In this document: in pieces, positions 37,042-47,206 of the stretch
Layout of the letters: each line of letters begins with the position of its first letter
Numbering within the stretch: position 1 is the stretch's first letter
NCBI RefSeq assembly: GCF_014653195.1
Contig: NZ_BNAH01000001.1
Location: 391,323 to 455,322, forward strand
From: Thalassotalea profundi
Lineage (GTDB): Bacteria > Pseudomonadota > Gammaproteobacteria > Enterobacterales > Alteromonadaceae
Reading direction: 5' to 3'
Length of the DNA: 64,000 bases
Program-made: the position numbers and the translations under genes
Notes under the pieces: model-generated
Database searches by the model: none
Told to the model about the DNA's origin: nothing
What the model saw: only the letters and a program-made list of their open reading frames with translations

Positions 37042-38069
37042 TTAAACTAAGCAAGATGTTTGGCTGATTACACACCTATTACGTCCAAGTTCTTTTGCTT
37101 GATACATGGCTTTATCTGCTTTTTCAAATAGGCTATCCCAATTTTCTTCTTCATCAAGCTCAGCTATGCCTAGTGATACAGATATTTTAGGTAAGTAAGT
37201 ATTTGTCTGTTTTTGTATTAACTTTAATTTTTCAACAGATGTTCTAATTTTTTCAGCAATATTCTCAGCTATTTTTATCGATTTATTGTGCATTACGACT
37301 ATAAACTCTTCACCGCCTAAACGGGCTGCTATATCATCGGCTGAAATGGATTGTTTAATGATATTTGCAATTAATTGAATGACCTTGTCGCCAACAGCAT
37401 GACCAAAACTGTCATTAATTTGTTTAAAGTGATCAATATCGATGGCAATAGTAGAGTGAGTTTGGTTGATATTAAATTCTTGTAACTTTGACTGACAACC
37501 ACGTCTATTCAATAAACCTGTTAAAGAATCTATCGCCGCTTGTTCTCTTGACTCACTTAATTGAGTACGTAGCAATTTTACTTCCGCATATGTATGAGTC
37601 AGTTCATCTGTTAATGCTTTGCGTTGACTTTGAGAATTATTAATTAAGTTAATGATAAAATTTATGAGGGTTTTTAAAGGTTGATGTTGTGCTAATTTAC
37701 TTAATGCCCCATCAACCTTTTTAAGATTAAAAGCTATTTCTTTTTCATTGATAACTTGGGAATCTATTTTATTTAAGGTCTTATTAAGTGTTTTTTCAAA
37801 CGGGGATAGTAGAAGGTTTTCTATATTATGACTCGCTGAAAGAAATTCGTTAAACATGTCTTCTATGAAAACATCGTCGATCTGACCTTTGGTTGAAAGT
37901 TTTTTTCAATTGCCGATTTTAGCTTTGTATTATCATTACTAACATAATGATAAATAACTGCATAATTTATAGGGTGAGGCGTTAACATATGGTTATCCAT
38001 AAATGCTAATGCTCTTTCGCAAAGCAGTTGAGCTTCTTTATAATTATTATTGTTACTGGTAGTGTGCAC
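37042..38069 (-). CDS. Diguanylate cyclase (GGDEF), interrupted by a -1 frameshift
   Basis: Two minus-strand frames together encode one GGDEF protein of about 342 residues. The first (GTG 38069, AAGGA 7 nt upstream) carries the N-terminal helical part ALAFMDNHMLTPHPINYAVIYHYVS and runs into a stop at 37863. The second contains FNEFLSASHNIENLL, a coiled coil, then DSLTGLLNRRG and the active-site GGEEF, ending at 37042. Reading moves from one to the other by a -1 shift at A AAA AAC (37905-37899), after which the frame continues NLSTKGQIDDVFIEDMFNEFL. It may be programmed frameshifting, phase variation of the 7-A run, a true mutation or a sequencing error. If intact, it makes cyclic di-GMP. Confidence 0.75.
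37899..37905 (-). promoter_or_regulatory. Candidate -1 slippery heptamer
   Basis: On the minus strand the zero frame reads GAA AAA AAC, giving the heptamer A AAA AAC in the exact phase needed for simultaneous P- and A-site slippage. A -1 slip joins the two halves of the GGDEF gene. I did not find an obvious strong downstream stem. Confidence 0.45.
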
Positions 38070-38317
38070 AGGTTAATCCTTGCTATGTGAAATCCAAAAA
38101 AGAAATCTAAACACTAATATAAACGTTATTTTGTACGCTTAATAACCAATCTAACCTTTTTATGGGTTGATTTACAATCACTTTTTTACTTTATTGAACT
38201 TTTGTACATAAGTTGCAGTGAGTTTACCTTTAATTTTTGCCATTATTAAAGAAATATTTTATTCCCATTAAGCAATCAGTGTTAAATAGTCTAAAATATT
38301 TAATTACATTTATTTTT

Positions 38318-38346
38318 TTGCAATAAAAAAGTGGTATGGTTATTTT
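38318..38346 (+). promoter_or_regulatory. Candidate promoter for the molybdenum hydroxylase operon
   Basis: TTGCAA (38318-38323) and TATTTT (38341-38346) with a 17-bp spacer lie about 40 bp before the small-subunit start. The remainder of the 315-bp gap 38070-38384 is AT-rich with nothing else recognised. Confidence 0.35.
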
Positions 38347-38384
38347 GACCTTAAACTATTTTTATGACTGACCAGTGAAACCCT

Positions 38385-38852
38385 ATGACAAATACAATAA
38401 AGATTAATGATAAAACATTCGACATAGATGTACCTGATGATATGCCGCTGCTTTGGTTTTTAAGAGATCATTTAGAATATACAGGAACCAAGTTTGGTTG
38501 TGGTGCTGGTTTATGTGGCGCTTGCACTGTGCATGTAGATGGACAAGCAACACGTTCATGTGTTTTACCTGTGAGTAGTTTAGTCGGCAAGTCAATTACA
38601 ACCATCGAAGGATTGTCGAAAGATGGTGATCATCCCTTACAAAAAGCTTGGTTAGAAAATAACGTGCCACAATGTGGTTATTGTCAAGCGGGTCAAATAA
38701 TGAATGCAGCAAGTTTATTAAAAAATAATGCGGCTCCTAGCGATGATGAAATTGATGCGGCAATGCAGGGTAATATTTGCCGTTGTGGTACGTATCAACG
38801 TATTAAAAAAGCGATAAAATCTGTTGCTTATGACTTAGCTAAGGAAGTTTAA
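38385..38852 (+). CDS. Molybdenum hydroxylase small subunit, two 2Fe-2S clusters (IorA-like)
   Basis: A 155-aa protein of the xanthine dehydrogenase/isoquinoline 1-oxidoreductase small-subunit family. The plant-type 2Fe-2S ligands are in [16 protein letters not shown]...SCVLP, and the second cluster in [11 protein letters not shown]...[11 protein letters not shown]. It passes electrons from the molybdenum site of the next gene product. It has no signal peptide, so it is expected to be co-exported by the Tat signal of the large subunit. The start of the large subunit is one base after its stop. Confidence 0.9.
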   Translation: MTNTIKINDKTFDIDVPDDMPLLWFLRDHLEYTGTKFGCGAGLCGACTVHVDGQATRSCVLPVSSLVGKSITTIEGLSKDGDHPLQKAWLENNVPQCGYCQAGQIMNAASLLKNNAAPSDDEIDAAMQGNICRCGTYQRIKKAIKSVAYDLAKEV

Positions 38853-38853
38853 T

Positions 38854-41079
38854 ATGAATCCTCATGTACTTGAAGCTATGTCTCATGGTGGTAAATACCT
38901 AAACTCGGAAAAGATTGAAAATAGTAGCCGTCGTAGTTTTCTCAAGGTTGCCTCATTAGCGACAGGTGGTTTAGCTATTGGTGTTAGTTTACCTTCATTT
39001 GCTAGTAATGAAATAACGAGTGACAACGGTGACTTTAATCCAAACGGCTATATCCATTTGTATGAGAATGGTGATCTTGTTCTTTATTGCGGGCGTTGTG
39101 AAATGGGCCAAGGGATCAGTACGGCGCTTCCCGGCGCTGTCGCTGATGAAATGGAAGCTGATTGGTCGCATGTAACAGTAAAACAAGGTGAAGGTAACAG
39201 AGATAAATATGGGCCACAAGCAACCGGCGGCTCTGCTAGTATTCGTGTAATGTTAGAACCTATGCGAAAAGCAGGGGCAACTGCAAAATTAATGCTAATT
39301 GCAGCCGGCGCTAAAGTTTGGAAAACCTCTGCTGAAAATTGTTATGCGGAAAATCACTTTGTTATTAATAAAATTAATGGTCAAAAACTTTCTTACGGGG
39401 AGCTTGCTACATTAGCTGCAAATAGTCCTGTACCTGAAAACCCAACGTTGAAGAGTAAAGATCAGTTTCGTTATATTGGTAAGGCGCTTGATAGACATGA
39501 CCAAGGTATGGTGGTTGTCGGTGAGCGAACTTATGGTGTTGATACTAAAGTGCCTGGTTTAAAGTATGCTGCCATTGTTCATTGTCCAGTGCTTGGAGGG
39601 AAATTAAAAAGCCTTGATAAAACAGCGGCATTAGCGGTTAAAGGTGTATCTCATGTTGTTGAGATAGAGAGATTAAATGTGCCTTATGGCTCTGTTGGTG
39701 GTGTTGCTGTTGTTGCCAATAATACATGGACAGCACAACAAGCCGCTAAAAAATTAGTCATTGAATGGGATGCTGGCGCCAATAAAGTTTACAACACGAA
39801 TACTTATAAAAAGCAATTAGTTAAGAACGTAGAAAAACCGGCGGAATTAGTGCTCGAACGGGGCGATTTAGCAAGCGCTTTTGAATCTGCATCGCAAAAA
39901 GTATCCGCGACTTATACTGGTGGGCATTTATGCCACGCACCAATGGAACCCAATGCGAGTGTTGTTTGGGTTCAAAAAGACAGTTGCGAGGTATGGGCTT
40001 CAACACAAAGTCCTGAAGATATTCAAAAAGTATTAGCTGGATTTTTAAAAAGAGAGCCTAAAGATATTAAAGTCAATGTTATGATGGCTGGTGGCGCATT
40101 TGGTCGCAAATTTAAATGCGACTATGTACATGAAGCTGCAGCTATTTCTCAAGCAGTTAATGCGCCAATACAGCTTATATGGTCTCGTGAAGAGGATATG
40201 AAAACTGGTTACTATCATTCTATCAGCGCTCAACATATTGAAGCGTCTTTAGATGATAAAGGTAATGTAACAGGGTGGTTACACCGCGCGGCCTTTCCTG
40301 CTATAGCATCATTGTTTGATCCTAGCTTGGATAGAGCGCCTGCGAGTAGTTTGGGGGATATCAATAATCACCCGTTCGGTATTGAAAACTTTAGAAGTGA
40401 AACCGGTGAAGCTCCCACTCATACGCGTATTGGTTGGTACCGAGCAGTATATGCAATTTTTTATGGTTTTGCTTTTGGTACATTTGCCGATGAATTGGCA
40501 CATAAAGCGGGTAAAGATAGCTTAACTTTTTTAAACCAAATATATGATGCTAATACTAACCCTGAACAACAAGAACAAGTTCAACGCTCAAAAGCTGTGC
40601 TTGCTCTTGCAGCAGAAAAGGCCGGTTTTGGCAAAAAGCTGCCTGCAGGGGAAGCGATAGGTATTGCTGTTCATCATAGTTTTCATAGTTATGTTGCGAT
40701 GGCCGTTCATGTTAAAGTTGACGGCGATAACATTAAAGTACTTAATGTTGACTGTGCTATTGATTGTGGTCAGGTGTTAAACACCGATGGTGCAACCGCT
40801 CAGATGGAAGGAGCTGTTGTTATGGGAATGTCGTTATCCTTGTATACCGAAATTACCTTTAAAGATGGTGCGGTTGTTAATAGCAATTACCATGATTATC
40901 CCGTGCTTCGTATCAATGAAATGCCTAATGTGAATGTGCACATTATAGATTCAGATAAGCCAGCTACCGGTTTAGGTGAGCCTGGAGTTTCACCATTTGC
41001 ACCTGCTTTAAGTAATGCTATTTTTGCGGCTTCAGGTAAACGTTATAGAGACTTACCAATAAAACCATTATCAGTATAA
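38854..41079 (+). CDS. Molybdenum hydroxylase large subunit with Tat signal (IorB-like)
   Basis: A 741-aa protein of the isoquinoline 1-oxidoreductase/aldehyde oxidase large-subunit type that binds molybdopterin cytosine dinucleotide. A twin-arginine signal SRRSFLKVASLATGG lies near residue 28. Mo-cofactor segments include LYCGRCEMGQGISTALPG, ATGGSASIR, MAGGAFGRKFKCDYVHEA and the C-terminal GLGEPGVSPFAPALSNA, where the Glu of GEPG is the likely catalytic base. The substrate (aldehyde or N-heterocycle) cannot be told. A third, membrane cytochrome subunit is not adjacent. AAGGAAG gives a good RBS; a terminator follows. Confidence 0.9.
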   Translation: MNPHVLEAMSHGGKYLNSEKIENSSRRSFLKVASLATGGLAIGVSLPSFASNEITSDNGDFNPNGYIHLYENGDLVLYCGRCEMGQGISTALPGAVADEMEADWSHVTVKQGEGNRDKYGPQATGGSASIRVMLEPMRKAGATAKLMLIAAGAKVWKTSAENCYAENHFVINKINGQKLSYGELATLAANSPVPENPTLKSKDQFRYIGKALDRHDQGMVVVGERTYGVDTKVPGLKYAAIVHCPVLGGKLKSLDKTAALAVKGVSHVVEIERLNVPYGSVGGVAVVANNTWTAQQAAKKLVIEWDAGANKVYNTNTYKKQLVKNVEKPAELVLERGDLASAFESASQKVSATYTGGHLCHAPMEPNASVVWVQKDSCEVWASTQSPEDIQKVLAGFLKREPKDIKVNVMMAGGAFGRKFKCDYVHEAAAISQAVNAPIQLIWSREEDMKTGYYHSISAQHIEASLDDKGNVTGWLHRAAFPAIASLFDPSLDRAPASSLGDINNHPFGIENFRSETGEAPTHTRIGWYRAVYAIFYGFAFGTFADELAHKAGKDSLTFLNQIYDANTNPEQQEQVQRSKAVLALAAEKAGFGKKLPAGEAIGIAVHHSFHSYVAMAVHVKVDGDNIKVLNVDCAIDCGQVLNTDGATAQMEGAVVMGMSLSLYTEITFKDGAVVNSNYHDYPVLRINEMPNVNVHIIDSDKPATGLGEPGVSPFAPALSNAIFAASGKRYRDLPIKPLSV

Positions 41080-41104
41080 TTTAATCAATGATAAAGGAAA
41101 TTAG

Positions 41105-41136
41105 AGCCAAAACAGGTTAAATGTTTTGGCTTTTTT
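41105..41136 (+). terminator. Rho-independent terminator
   Basis: AGCCAAAAC (41105-41113) pairs with GTTTTGGCT (41123-41131), followed by a T-run. It closes the molybdenum hydroxylase operon. Confidence 0.88.
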
Positions 41137-41240
41137 ATGTTACTAAGTATGTGTATCTACTAGCTTTAAAAAGCGAGTATGTTATTTTGCTTCTAAAATA
41201 TTTTTCGAGTAGTTAGCCATTTTTAAGGATGTGTTTATAA

Positions 41241-42479
41241 ATGCAGTATTTCCAGTTTCCTAGAGTGAACAACCCGCTTATTACGAAAGCAGTTAAATGT
41301 ACATTTTTATCTTTAGGGCTTTTTTCATTTAGCCTAGCAGCTAACGACTTTGAACAATGCAAGCTTGATTTTCAAAAGTCAGCAACAGAGTTAGGTTATT
41401 CAGACTATATTATTGACGATGTTATCAGCTCATTATCCCCCATTGAACGTGTACAGCAATTAGATAAGAGTCAACCTGAATTTAGTGAAACATTTGCTGA
41501 ATATATTAGTAAACGAGTTACTGACTATCGACTAAGAGTAGGCAAACAAAAATTAAATGAGCATAAAGCCTTGCTCGACCAATTAACCAAAAAATATGGT
41601 GTCCCGTCTCAATACTTAGTGGCTTTTTGGGGATTAGAAACTAATTACGGTAGCTACAAAGGTAAAATGCCTGTACTAAATTCTATTGCTACCTTAGCAT
41701 GTGATAAAAGGCGAAGCCGTTACTTTACGGCTGAGTTATTTAATTTATTTGATTTGATCGATCAAAAAAGTGTAACTGTAGATCAACTTCAAGGATCATG
41801 GGCAGGTGCTATGGGGCATATGCAATTTATGCCTACCGCATTAAAAGCTTATGGCATAGACGGTGATAATGATGGCAAAGTTGATGTATGGGAAAGTGAA
41901 GCTGATGCATTAACTTCTGCTGCTAATTATTTAAGTCAAATTGGTTGGCGGGCAAGTCAGCGTTGGGGAAGAAAAGTTACACTGCCAGAAAATTTCGACT
42001 ATGCGCAAATTGAGCAAGATAAATTCTACCCTTTGAGCGACTTTAAGAAATTGGGTGTTACCACTGAGTATCAACAGCCGCTTTCTAATTATGCTATTGA
42101 TGCTCAATTATTCTTACCTGCGGGGCACAATGGTCCTGCATTTTTGGTGTACCCTAATTTTAATGTGATTATGAAATGGAATCTTTCAAAAAACTATGCC
42201 ACGGCTGTTGGCTTGTTAGCGAATAGTTTAGTTGGTGCTAAAAAACAACAATTTGAACCGTTAGCTGATAAACATCGTTATACTCGCGAACAATTGCAAA
42301 AACTTCAAGAAAAGCTGCAATCATTAGGATACAAAACAGGCAAGCCAGATGGTATTTGGGGGCCTAATAGTCGTAAAGCCATACGATCATTTCAACTTGC
42401 CAATAACTTAGTGGCTGATGCTTATCCTAATCAGGCGGTTTTTGACGCCGCCGAAGTTATTAAAGAGTCGATTAATTAA
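41241..42479 (+). CDS. MltB-family lytic murein transglycosylase with peptidoglycan-binding domain
   Basis: A 412-aa periplasmic enzyme that cleaves the glycan strand of murein to 1,6-anhydro products. It has a signal peptide (cleavage near SLAA, residue 34), then an SLT_2/MltB catalytic domain with Glu133 in FWGLETNYGSY and GSWAGAMGHMQFMPTALKAYG. A Ca-site-like DGDNDGKVD follows. The last 60 residues are a PG_binding_1 domain (LQEKLQSLGYKTGKPDGIWGPNSRKAI). No lipobox is present, unlike E. coli MltB. A shorter paralogue lies at 60897. Confidence 0.9.
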   Translation: MQYFQFPRVNNPLITKAVKCTFLSLGLFSFSLAANDFEQCKLDFQKSATELGYSDYIIDDVISSLSPIERVQQLDKSQPEFSETFAEYISKRVTDYRLRVGKQKLNEHKALLDQLTKKYGVPSQYLVAFWGLETNYGSYKGKMPVLNSIATLACDKRRSRYFTAELFNLFDLIDQKSVTVDQLQGSWAGAMGHMQFMPTALKAYGIDGDNDGKVDVWESEADALTSAANYLSQIGWRASQRWGRKVTLPENFDYAQIEQDKFYPLSDFKKLGVTTEYQQPLSNYAIDAQLFLPAGHNGPAFLVYPNFNVIMKWNLSKNYATAVGLLANSLVGAKKQQFEPLADKHRYTREQLQKLQEKLQSLGYKTGKPDGIWGPNSRKAIRSFQLANNLVADAYPNQAVFDAAEVIKESIN

Positions 42480-42646
42480 CAGCGAGCCCATATAATCCTC
42501 TACAAGATTGGTTTTATGTTTAATTAAATACAACTAAAACCTAAATAATTCACCATAGTCTAACTTTGTCGCTATTCGCCATTAATAACTGTTGTTATAA
42601 TGGCGAATAATTGATTGTTAATTTTATACTTTTAGAGGTTCTGTAG

Positions 42647-44317
42647 ATGTCGGAAGCTGAAAACCGTCCTACCAATTTTATACGCCAAATTATCGATGCT
42701 GATCTGGAAAGTGGTAAACATTCCAACGTACAGACTCGTTTTCCGCCGGAGCCAAACGGTTATTTACATATTGGTCATGCTAAATCTATTTGTTTAAATT
42801 TTGGTATTGCCCAAGATTACAATGGCTTATGTAATTTACGTTTTGACGACACTAACCCAGAAAAAGAAGATATTGATTACGTACACTCAATTCAAAAAGA
42901 TGTTAAATGGTTAGGCTTTGAATGGGCTGGCGATGTTCATTATTCCTCTGAGTATTTTGATCAGCTTCACGGTTTCGCTGTTGAGTTAATCGAGAAAGGG
43001 TTAGCTTATGTTTGCTTTTTAAATGGCGATGAAGCACGTGAATACCGTGGAACTTTGAAAGCTCCAGGCAAGAATAGTCCTTATAGAGATACAAGTGTTG
43101 CTGAAAACATTGCTTTATTTGAAAAAATGAAAAACGGTGAGTTTAAAGAAGGTGAATGTACATTACGTGCAAAAATAGACATGAGCTCAAGCTTTATGTG
43201 TTTGCGCGATCCGGTAATTTATCGTGTTAGATTTGCTCATCATCACCAAACCGGAGATAAGTGGTGTATTTATCCGATGTACGACTTTACTCACTGTATT
43301 TCAGATGCGATTGAAAATATCACACACTCTTTATGTACTTTAGAGTTTCAAGATAATCGTCGTTTGTATGATTGGGTCATTGATAATATAACGATAGATT
43401 CTCGTCCGCATCAGTATGAATTTTCACGCTTGAATTTAGAATATACGGTAATGAGTAAACGTAAACTAAATGATTTGGTGACTGAAAAACTTGTAAGCGG
43501 CTGGGACGACCCACGTATGCCAACTATTGCTGCGTTTCGTCGTAGAGGTTATACACCTGCATCAATTCGTGAATTTACTAAACGTATTGGCGTGACCAAA
43601 ATGGATAACACCGTTGAGATGGGAGTATTAGAGGCTTGTATTCGTGAAGACTTAAATGATAATGCTCCGCGTGCAATGGCTGTTCTTGATCCTATTAAGT
43701 TAGTTATCGAAAATTATCCTGAAGATAAGGTCGAAGAATTAACCGTAAAAAATCACCCCAGTGATGAAAGTCAAGGTACTCGTATTGTTCCTTTTGCGAG
43801 AGATATTTTGATAGAAGCGGAAGATTTTAGAGAAGAAGCGAATAAAAAATATAAACGCTTAGTACTTGATAAAGCTGTTCGCTTACGTGGTGCGTATGTT
43901 GTCACAGCAACTCGATGTGATAAAGACAGTGCCGGAAATATTACAACCGTATATTGTCAGTATGATCCAGAAACCTTAGGCAAAAACCCAACTGATGGAA
44001 CCAAACCGAAAGGCGTTATTCATTGGGTTAGTGCTGAACATGCTGTAAATGCGACTGTTCGTTTATATGACCGTTTATTTTCTGTACCTAATCCTGGCGC
44101 AGCAGAAGATTTTCATGAAGTTATGAATCCTGATTCGTTAATAGAAATTAATACGGCTAAAGTTGAACCATATCTTGTTAATGCACAGCCAGAACAAGCG
44201 TTTCAATTTGAACGCCAAGGTTACTTTTGTTTAGATAATAAAGATGCAACTGACGGCAACTTAGTATTTAACCGTACTGTTGGTCTTCGTGATACATGGG
44301 CAAAAATAGCTGATTAA
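42647..44317 (+). CDS. glnS: Glutaminyl-tRNA synthetase
   Basis: Class I enzyme charging tRNA-Gln; 556 aa, near the 554 of E. coli. The HIGH motif is [21 protein letters not shown], the KMSKS equivalent is VMSKRKL, and the DDTNPEKE and [16 protein letters not shown] segments are present. The C-terminal anticodon-binding beta-barrels are complete ([22 protein letters not shown]). AGAGG is upstream of the ATG. It is monocistronic, with its own terminator. Confidence 0.98.
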   Translation: MSEAENRPTNFIRQIIDADLESGKHSNVQTRFPPEPNGYLHIGHAKSICLNFGIAQDYNGLCNLRFDDTNPEKEDIDYVHSIQKDVKWLGFEWAGDVHYSSEYFDQLHGFAVELIEKGLAYVCFLNGDEAREYRGTLKAPGKNSPYRDTSVAENIALFEKMKNGEFKEGECTLRAKIDMSSSFMCLRDPVIYRVRFAHHHQTGDKWCIYPMYDFTHCISDAIENITHSLCTLEFQDNRRLYDWVIDNITIDSRPHQYEFSRLNLEYTVMSKRKLNDLVTEKLVSGWDDPRMPTIAAFRRRGYTPASIREFTKRIGVTKMDNTVEMGVLEACIREDLNDNAPRAMAVLDPIKLVIENYPEDKVEELTVKNHPSDESQGTRIVPFARDILIEAEDFREEANKKYKRLVLDKAVRLRGAYVVTATRCDKDSAGNITTVYCQYDPETLGKNPTDGTKPKGVIHWVSAEHAVNATVRLYDRLFSVPNPGAAEDFHEVMNPDSLIEINTAKVEPYLVNAQPEQAFQFERQGYFCLDNKDATDGNLVFNRTVGLRDTWAKIAD

Positions 44318-44333
44318 TAAAAGCCATAACAAA

Positions 44334-44366
44334 AAGTCGTTATAACGTAAGCTATAACGGCTTTTT
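44334..44366 (+). terminator. Rho-independent terminator after glnS
   Basis: AAGTCGTTATA (44334-44344) pairs with TATAACGGCTT (44353-44363) with one G-U pair and an 8-nt loop, followed by T. Confidence 0.82.
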
Positions 44367-44549
44367 AATGTGTAAATAAATTTAAACATTACTTTTCTTG
44401 GTTTAATGAATACGTAAAGAATTTTTGTGCTTTCCGCTAATTGCTAGCATTTTGTAACGGTCATAAACATCTATTTAAAGATTTTAATTCCAATTATTTG
44501 TCTCTAAAGCTACTATAGTTTTTCAATACCATTTCTTAAGGAAAAGTAG

Positions 44550-45122
44550 ATGAGACCTCTATTATCTCTCATTTTAGTGTTTTGTTTCTCGAGCAGCGCA
44601 ATCGCACAAGAGACATTAACTAAAGCACTTGCTCAGCAATACTTTAATGCTATTGAGCAACTACAACAATTACAACAACAGTACCCTGAACTAGACAAAC
44701 AGATGGACGATTTTTCTTACACAGATAAAACTAAGTTTTTATCCAAAGTTCAAGAGTTATCGTTTTACCCTCAAATTAATAGTGCTATTCAAACAGCGGG
44801 ACTTTCAGGTGTTGAACAGCTTTATGATCTTAGTATGAGAATTATTGGCGGAGTAATGGCAGTACAAATGGAACAAATGCCGTCCGGAGAAAATATTGAT
44901 GCATTGTTAGCAATGAAGCAACAAGCAGTTGAACAAATGCAAAAAGCTAATATGCCCAAAGAAGTGCGTGAAAAAATGCTAAAAACGCTTGAAGAGCAAG
45001 AGAAAAATATGATGGGCATGTTAAAAATGGGTAAAAATGTTTCACCAGAAGATAAAAAGTTTATTAAAGAAAACTTAGATTGGGTCATGGCTAATATGCC
45101 AGAAGATCACGACGATAATTAG
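44550..45122 (+). CDS. Secreted helical protein of unknown function
   Basis: A 190-aa protein with a signal peptide (cleavage after SSAIA, about residue 19). The mature part is almost entirely helical, rich in Gln, Met, Glu and Lys (FNAIEQLQQLQQQYPELDKQMDDF; QMEQMPSGENIDALLAMKQQAVEQM). No Cys or catalytic motif is seen. AAGGA lies 7 nt before the ATG. A periplasmic chaperone-like or structural role is conceivable but unsupported. Confidence 0.7.
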   Translation: MRPLLSLILVFCFSSSAIAQETLTKALAQQYFNAIEQLQQLQQQYPELDKQMDDFSYTDKTKFLSKVQELSFYPQINSAIQTAGLSGVEQLYDLSMRIIGGVMAVQMEQMPSGENIDALLAMKQQAVEQMQKANMPKEVREKMLKTLEEQEKNMMGMLKMGKNVSPEDKKFIKENLDWVMANMPEDHDDN

Positions 45123-45162
45123 CCTTTTGACTTTATAACTTATTAAAACCACATCAATACAT

Positions 45163-45193
45163 AGACTTCCTTTTTAAGGGGAAGTCTTTTTTT
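45163..45193 (+). terminator. Rho-independent terminator
   Basis: AGACTTCC (45163-45170) pairs with GGAAGTCT (45180-45187) and is followed by a long T-run. Confidence 0.88.
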
Positions 45194-45300
45194 TATTCAT
45201 TCATACAACTGTATAAGTAGATAAATAGTTAAACTGTAGATAGGCTTTATTTTTGCCTTGGTTATACTAAGTTTCACTTTATTTTTTGGCATGTAATGCA

Positions 45301-46176
45301 ATGTTTTCTTTAAAAAAATCTATTCCATTTTTTTTTGTTTTGTTATGGAGCACTGGTTTTATCGGTGCAAAATATGGTTTGCCTTATGCAGGAACAGGAG
45401 ACTTTCTAAGTTTACGTGGCATTGGTAATGTGCTTGTTTTTGTTTTTCTCATTATTTTACTCAAACAACCTAAACTCACGTTAAGTCAAATACTTCACTC
45501 GATGATCACTGGCTTATTAATTCATGGTGCATATTTAGGCGGTGTTTTTGGCGCGATAGAGCAGGGAATTCCAGCAGGAGTTACTGCAATTATTGTAGGC
45601 TTACAACCTTTATTAACTGCTTTTATTGCACTTTATTTATTTAATGAATCATTAACGAAAAAGCAACTAGTTGCGCTTGTAGGCGGCGTAATTGGTATTG
45701 GGTTGGTTGTCGCTAGCCAAGTTGATTTGTCTCGAGTTAATTATAGCGCGTTAATTTTTGCGGTTATCGCTTTACTAGGCATTACAATCGGTACTTTATA
45801 TCAAAAAATATTTTGCCAAAATCAGCCGTTATTACCTTCAGTTTTATGGCAGTATATTGCGAGCTTATTGGTATTTTTACCAATATCATACTTCCAAGTA
45901 GCGCCTGATATTAATTGGCAACCAGAGTTTATTTCCGCTTTACTGTGGCTTATTTTAGGCTTGTCTGTCGTATCAATTTTATTACTCTTGTATATGATTG
46001 AGCATGGTGCGGCTGCTAAAGTGTCTAGTTACTTCTATTTAGTACCACCAGCAACTGCACTTGAAGCGTGGTTACTATTTGATGAAACTTTAACTATAGT
46101 TAGTATTTGCGGAATGATACTGTGCGTCTTTAGTGTTTATATTCTTACTCATGTCAAAAAAATAAAAACGCTATAA
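45301..46176 (+). CDS. EamA/DMT-superfamily transporter
   Basis: A 291-aa integral membrane protein with about ten helices in two EamA halves (first half opening FFFVLLWSTGFIGAKYGLPYAG, second containing VLWQYIASLLVFLPISYF). Members export or import amino acids, purines and other metabolites; the substrate is not predictable. ATG 45301 is chosen over an upstream TTG; both have poor RBS. It precedes an oxidoreductase gene on the same strand by 73 bp. Confidence 0.85.
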   Translation: MFSLKKSIPFFFVLLWSTGFIGAKYGLPYAGTGDFLSLRGIGNVLVFVFLIILLKQPKLTLSQILHSMITGLLIHGAYLGGVFGAIEQGIPAGVTAIIVGLQPLLTAFIALYLFNESLTKKQLVALVGGVIGIGLVVASQVDLSRVNYSALIFAVIALLGITIGTLYQKIFCQNQPLLPSVLWQYIASLLVFLPISYFQVAPDINWQPEFISALLWLILGLSVVSILLLLYMIEHGAAAKVSSYFYLVPPATALEAWLLFDETLTIVSICGMILCVFSVYILTHVKKIKTL

Positions 46177-46249
46177 AGCTAGTGCTTAAGTTTAAAGACT
46201 AAATGGATAATAATAACTCTTATAAGTTTTTGGGACAAAGGAGCAATAA

Positions 46250-47161
46250 GTGAATAGATTACGTATAGCAATGATAGGTTTAGGTGATATAGCACAAAAA
46301 GCTTATTTACCTATTATAGCTACACACCCGAGTATTACTCCTATTTTATGTACTCGAAATCAAGAGGTTTTAGCACAATTAGCTAAGCAATATAGAATTA
46401 ATGACTGTTATGACGATAGTAATCGCTTATTTGAAAGTAAACCTGATGCGGTCATGATACATTCTGCGACAGAAAGTCATTTCGATATTGCTGTTCAATC
46501 ACTTAATGCAGGTATAGCTACATTTATTGATAAACCATTAAGTTATAAAATAAGTGAGTGTAACCAACTAATAACTCTTGCAAGAGAAAATAACATCCCA
46601 CTTTATCTTGGCTTTAACCGAAGATTTGCACCACAGGTAACTAACCTTTTAGCAAAAAATATCTCTCATATCCGGTGGCAAAAGAATAGAGTTGCTTTAC
46701 CTGATAATGCTACAACAGTCATTTTTGATGACTTTATCCATGTAATTGATGGTTTATGTTATTTGGCAGGGAGCGATATTAGTATGCTGAGTAATTTACA
46801 AGTATTCGGTCAATCCTCTAATGAACAACTGACAAATATACGTATTTCCTTTGAATGTGGCCAGCGACTATTTGAAGGTAGTATGAATAGAGCTTCTGGG
46901 ATCAATGAGGAAGTTATTGAAGCATTTGCTCATAACGAGAAATATCAAATATCAGGGTTAACTACAGGCAATTATTATCAAGAAGGTAGAGTATCAACAA
47001 TAGGTTTTTCTGACTGGGATAGCTATTTATATACCAGAGGTTTTGTTGATATGATTGATCATTGGCTTAGTGTTATTCATCAAGGTTATTCGTCAAACCA
47101 ACAATTAGCACAAATTGAACGAACACATCAACTTTGTCAGAACATATTAGAACAACTTTAA
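46250..47161 (+). CDS. Gfo/Idh/MocA family oxidoreductase
   Basis: A 303-aa NAD(P)-dependent dehydrogenase. The N-terminal Rossmann fold reads LRIAMIGLGDIAQKAYLPIIA, the family motif DKPLSYK matches the usual E/DKP, and the C-terminal domain follows (LGFNRRFAPQV, DDFIHVIDGLCYLAG). The His in DFIHVID could be catalytic. Start GTG 46250 has AAGGAGC 7-8 nt upstream. The sugar or cyclitol substrate is unknown. It is convergent with the trp operon. Confidence 0.88.
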   Translation: MNRLRIAMIGLGDIAQKAYLPIIATHPSITPILCTRNQEVLAQLAKQYRINDCYDDSNRLFESKPDAVMIHSATESHFDIAVQSLNAGIATFIDKPLSYKISECNQLITLARENNIPLYLGFNRRFAPQVTNLLAKNISHIRWQKNRVALPDNATTVIFDDFIHVIDGLCYLAGSDISMLSNLQVFGQSSNEQLTNIRISFECGQRLFEGSMNRASGINEEVIEAFAHNEKYQISGLTTGNYYQEGRVSTIGFSDWDSYLYTRGFVDMIDHWLSVIHQGYSSNQQLAQIERTHQLCQNILEQL

Positions 47162-47176
47162 CCGCTTAAGAATTAT

Positions 47177-47204
47177 GTTAGGCCCTAGGTACCTAGGGCC
47201 TAAC
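47177..47204. terminator. 28-bp perfect palindrome between convergent operons
   Basis: GTTAGGCCCTAGGT (47177-47190) is followed directly by its exact complement (47191-47204). It starts two bases past the trpA stop codon and lies 16 bp after the oxidoreductase stop. It could end transcription from both sides, but neither side has a good T-run. It may also be a protein-binding site. Confidence 0.6.
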
Positions 47205-47206
47205 TA

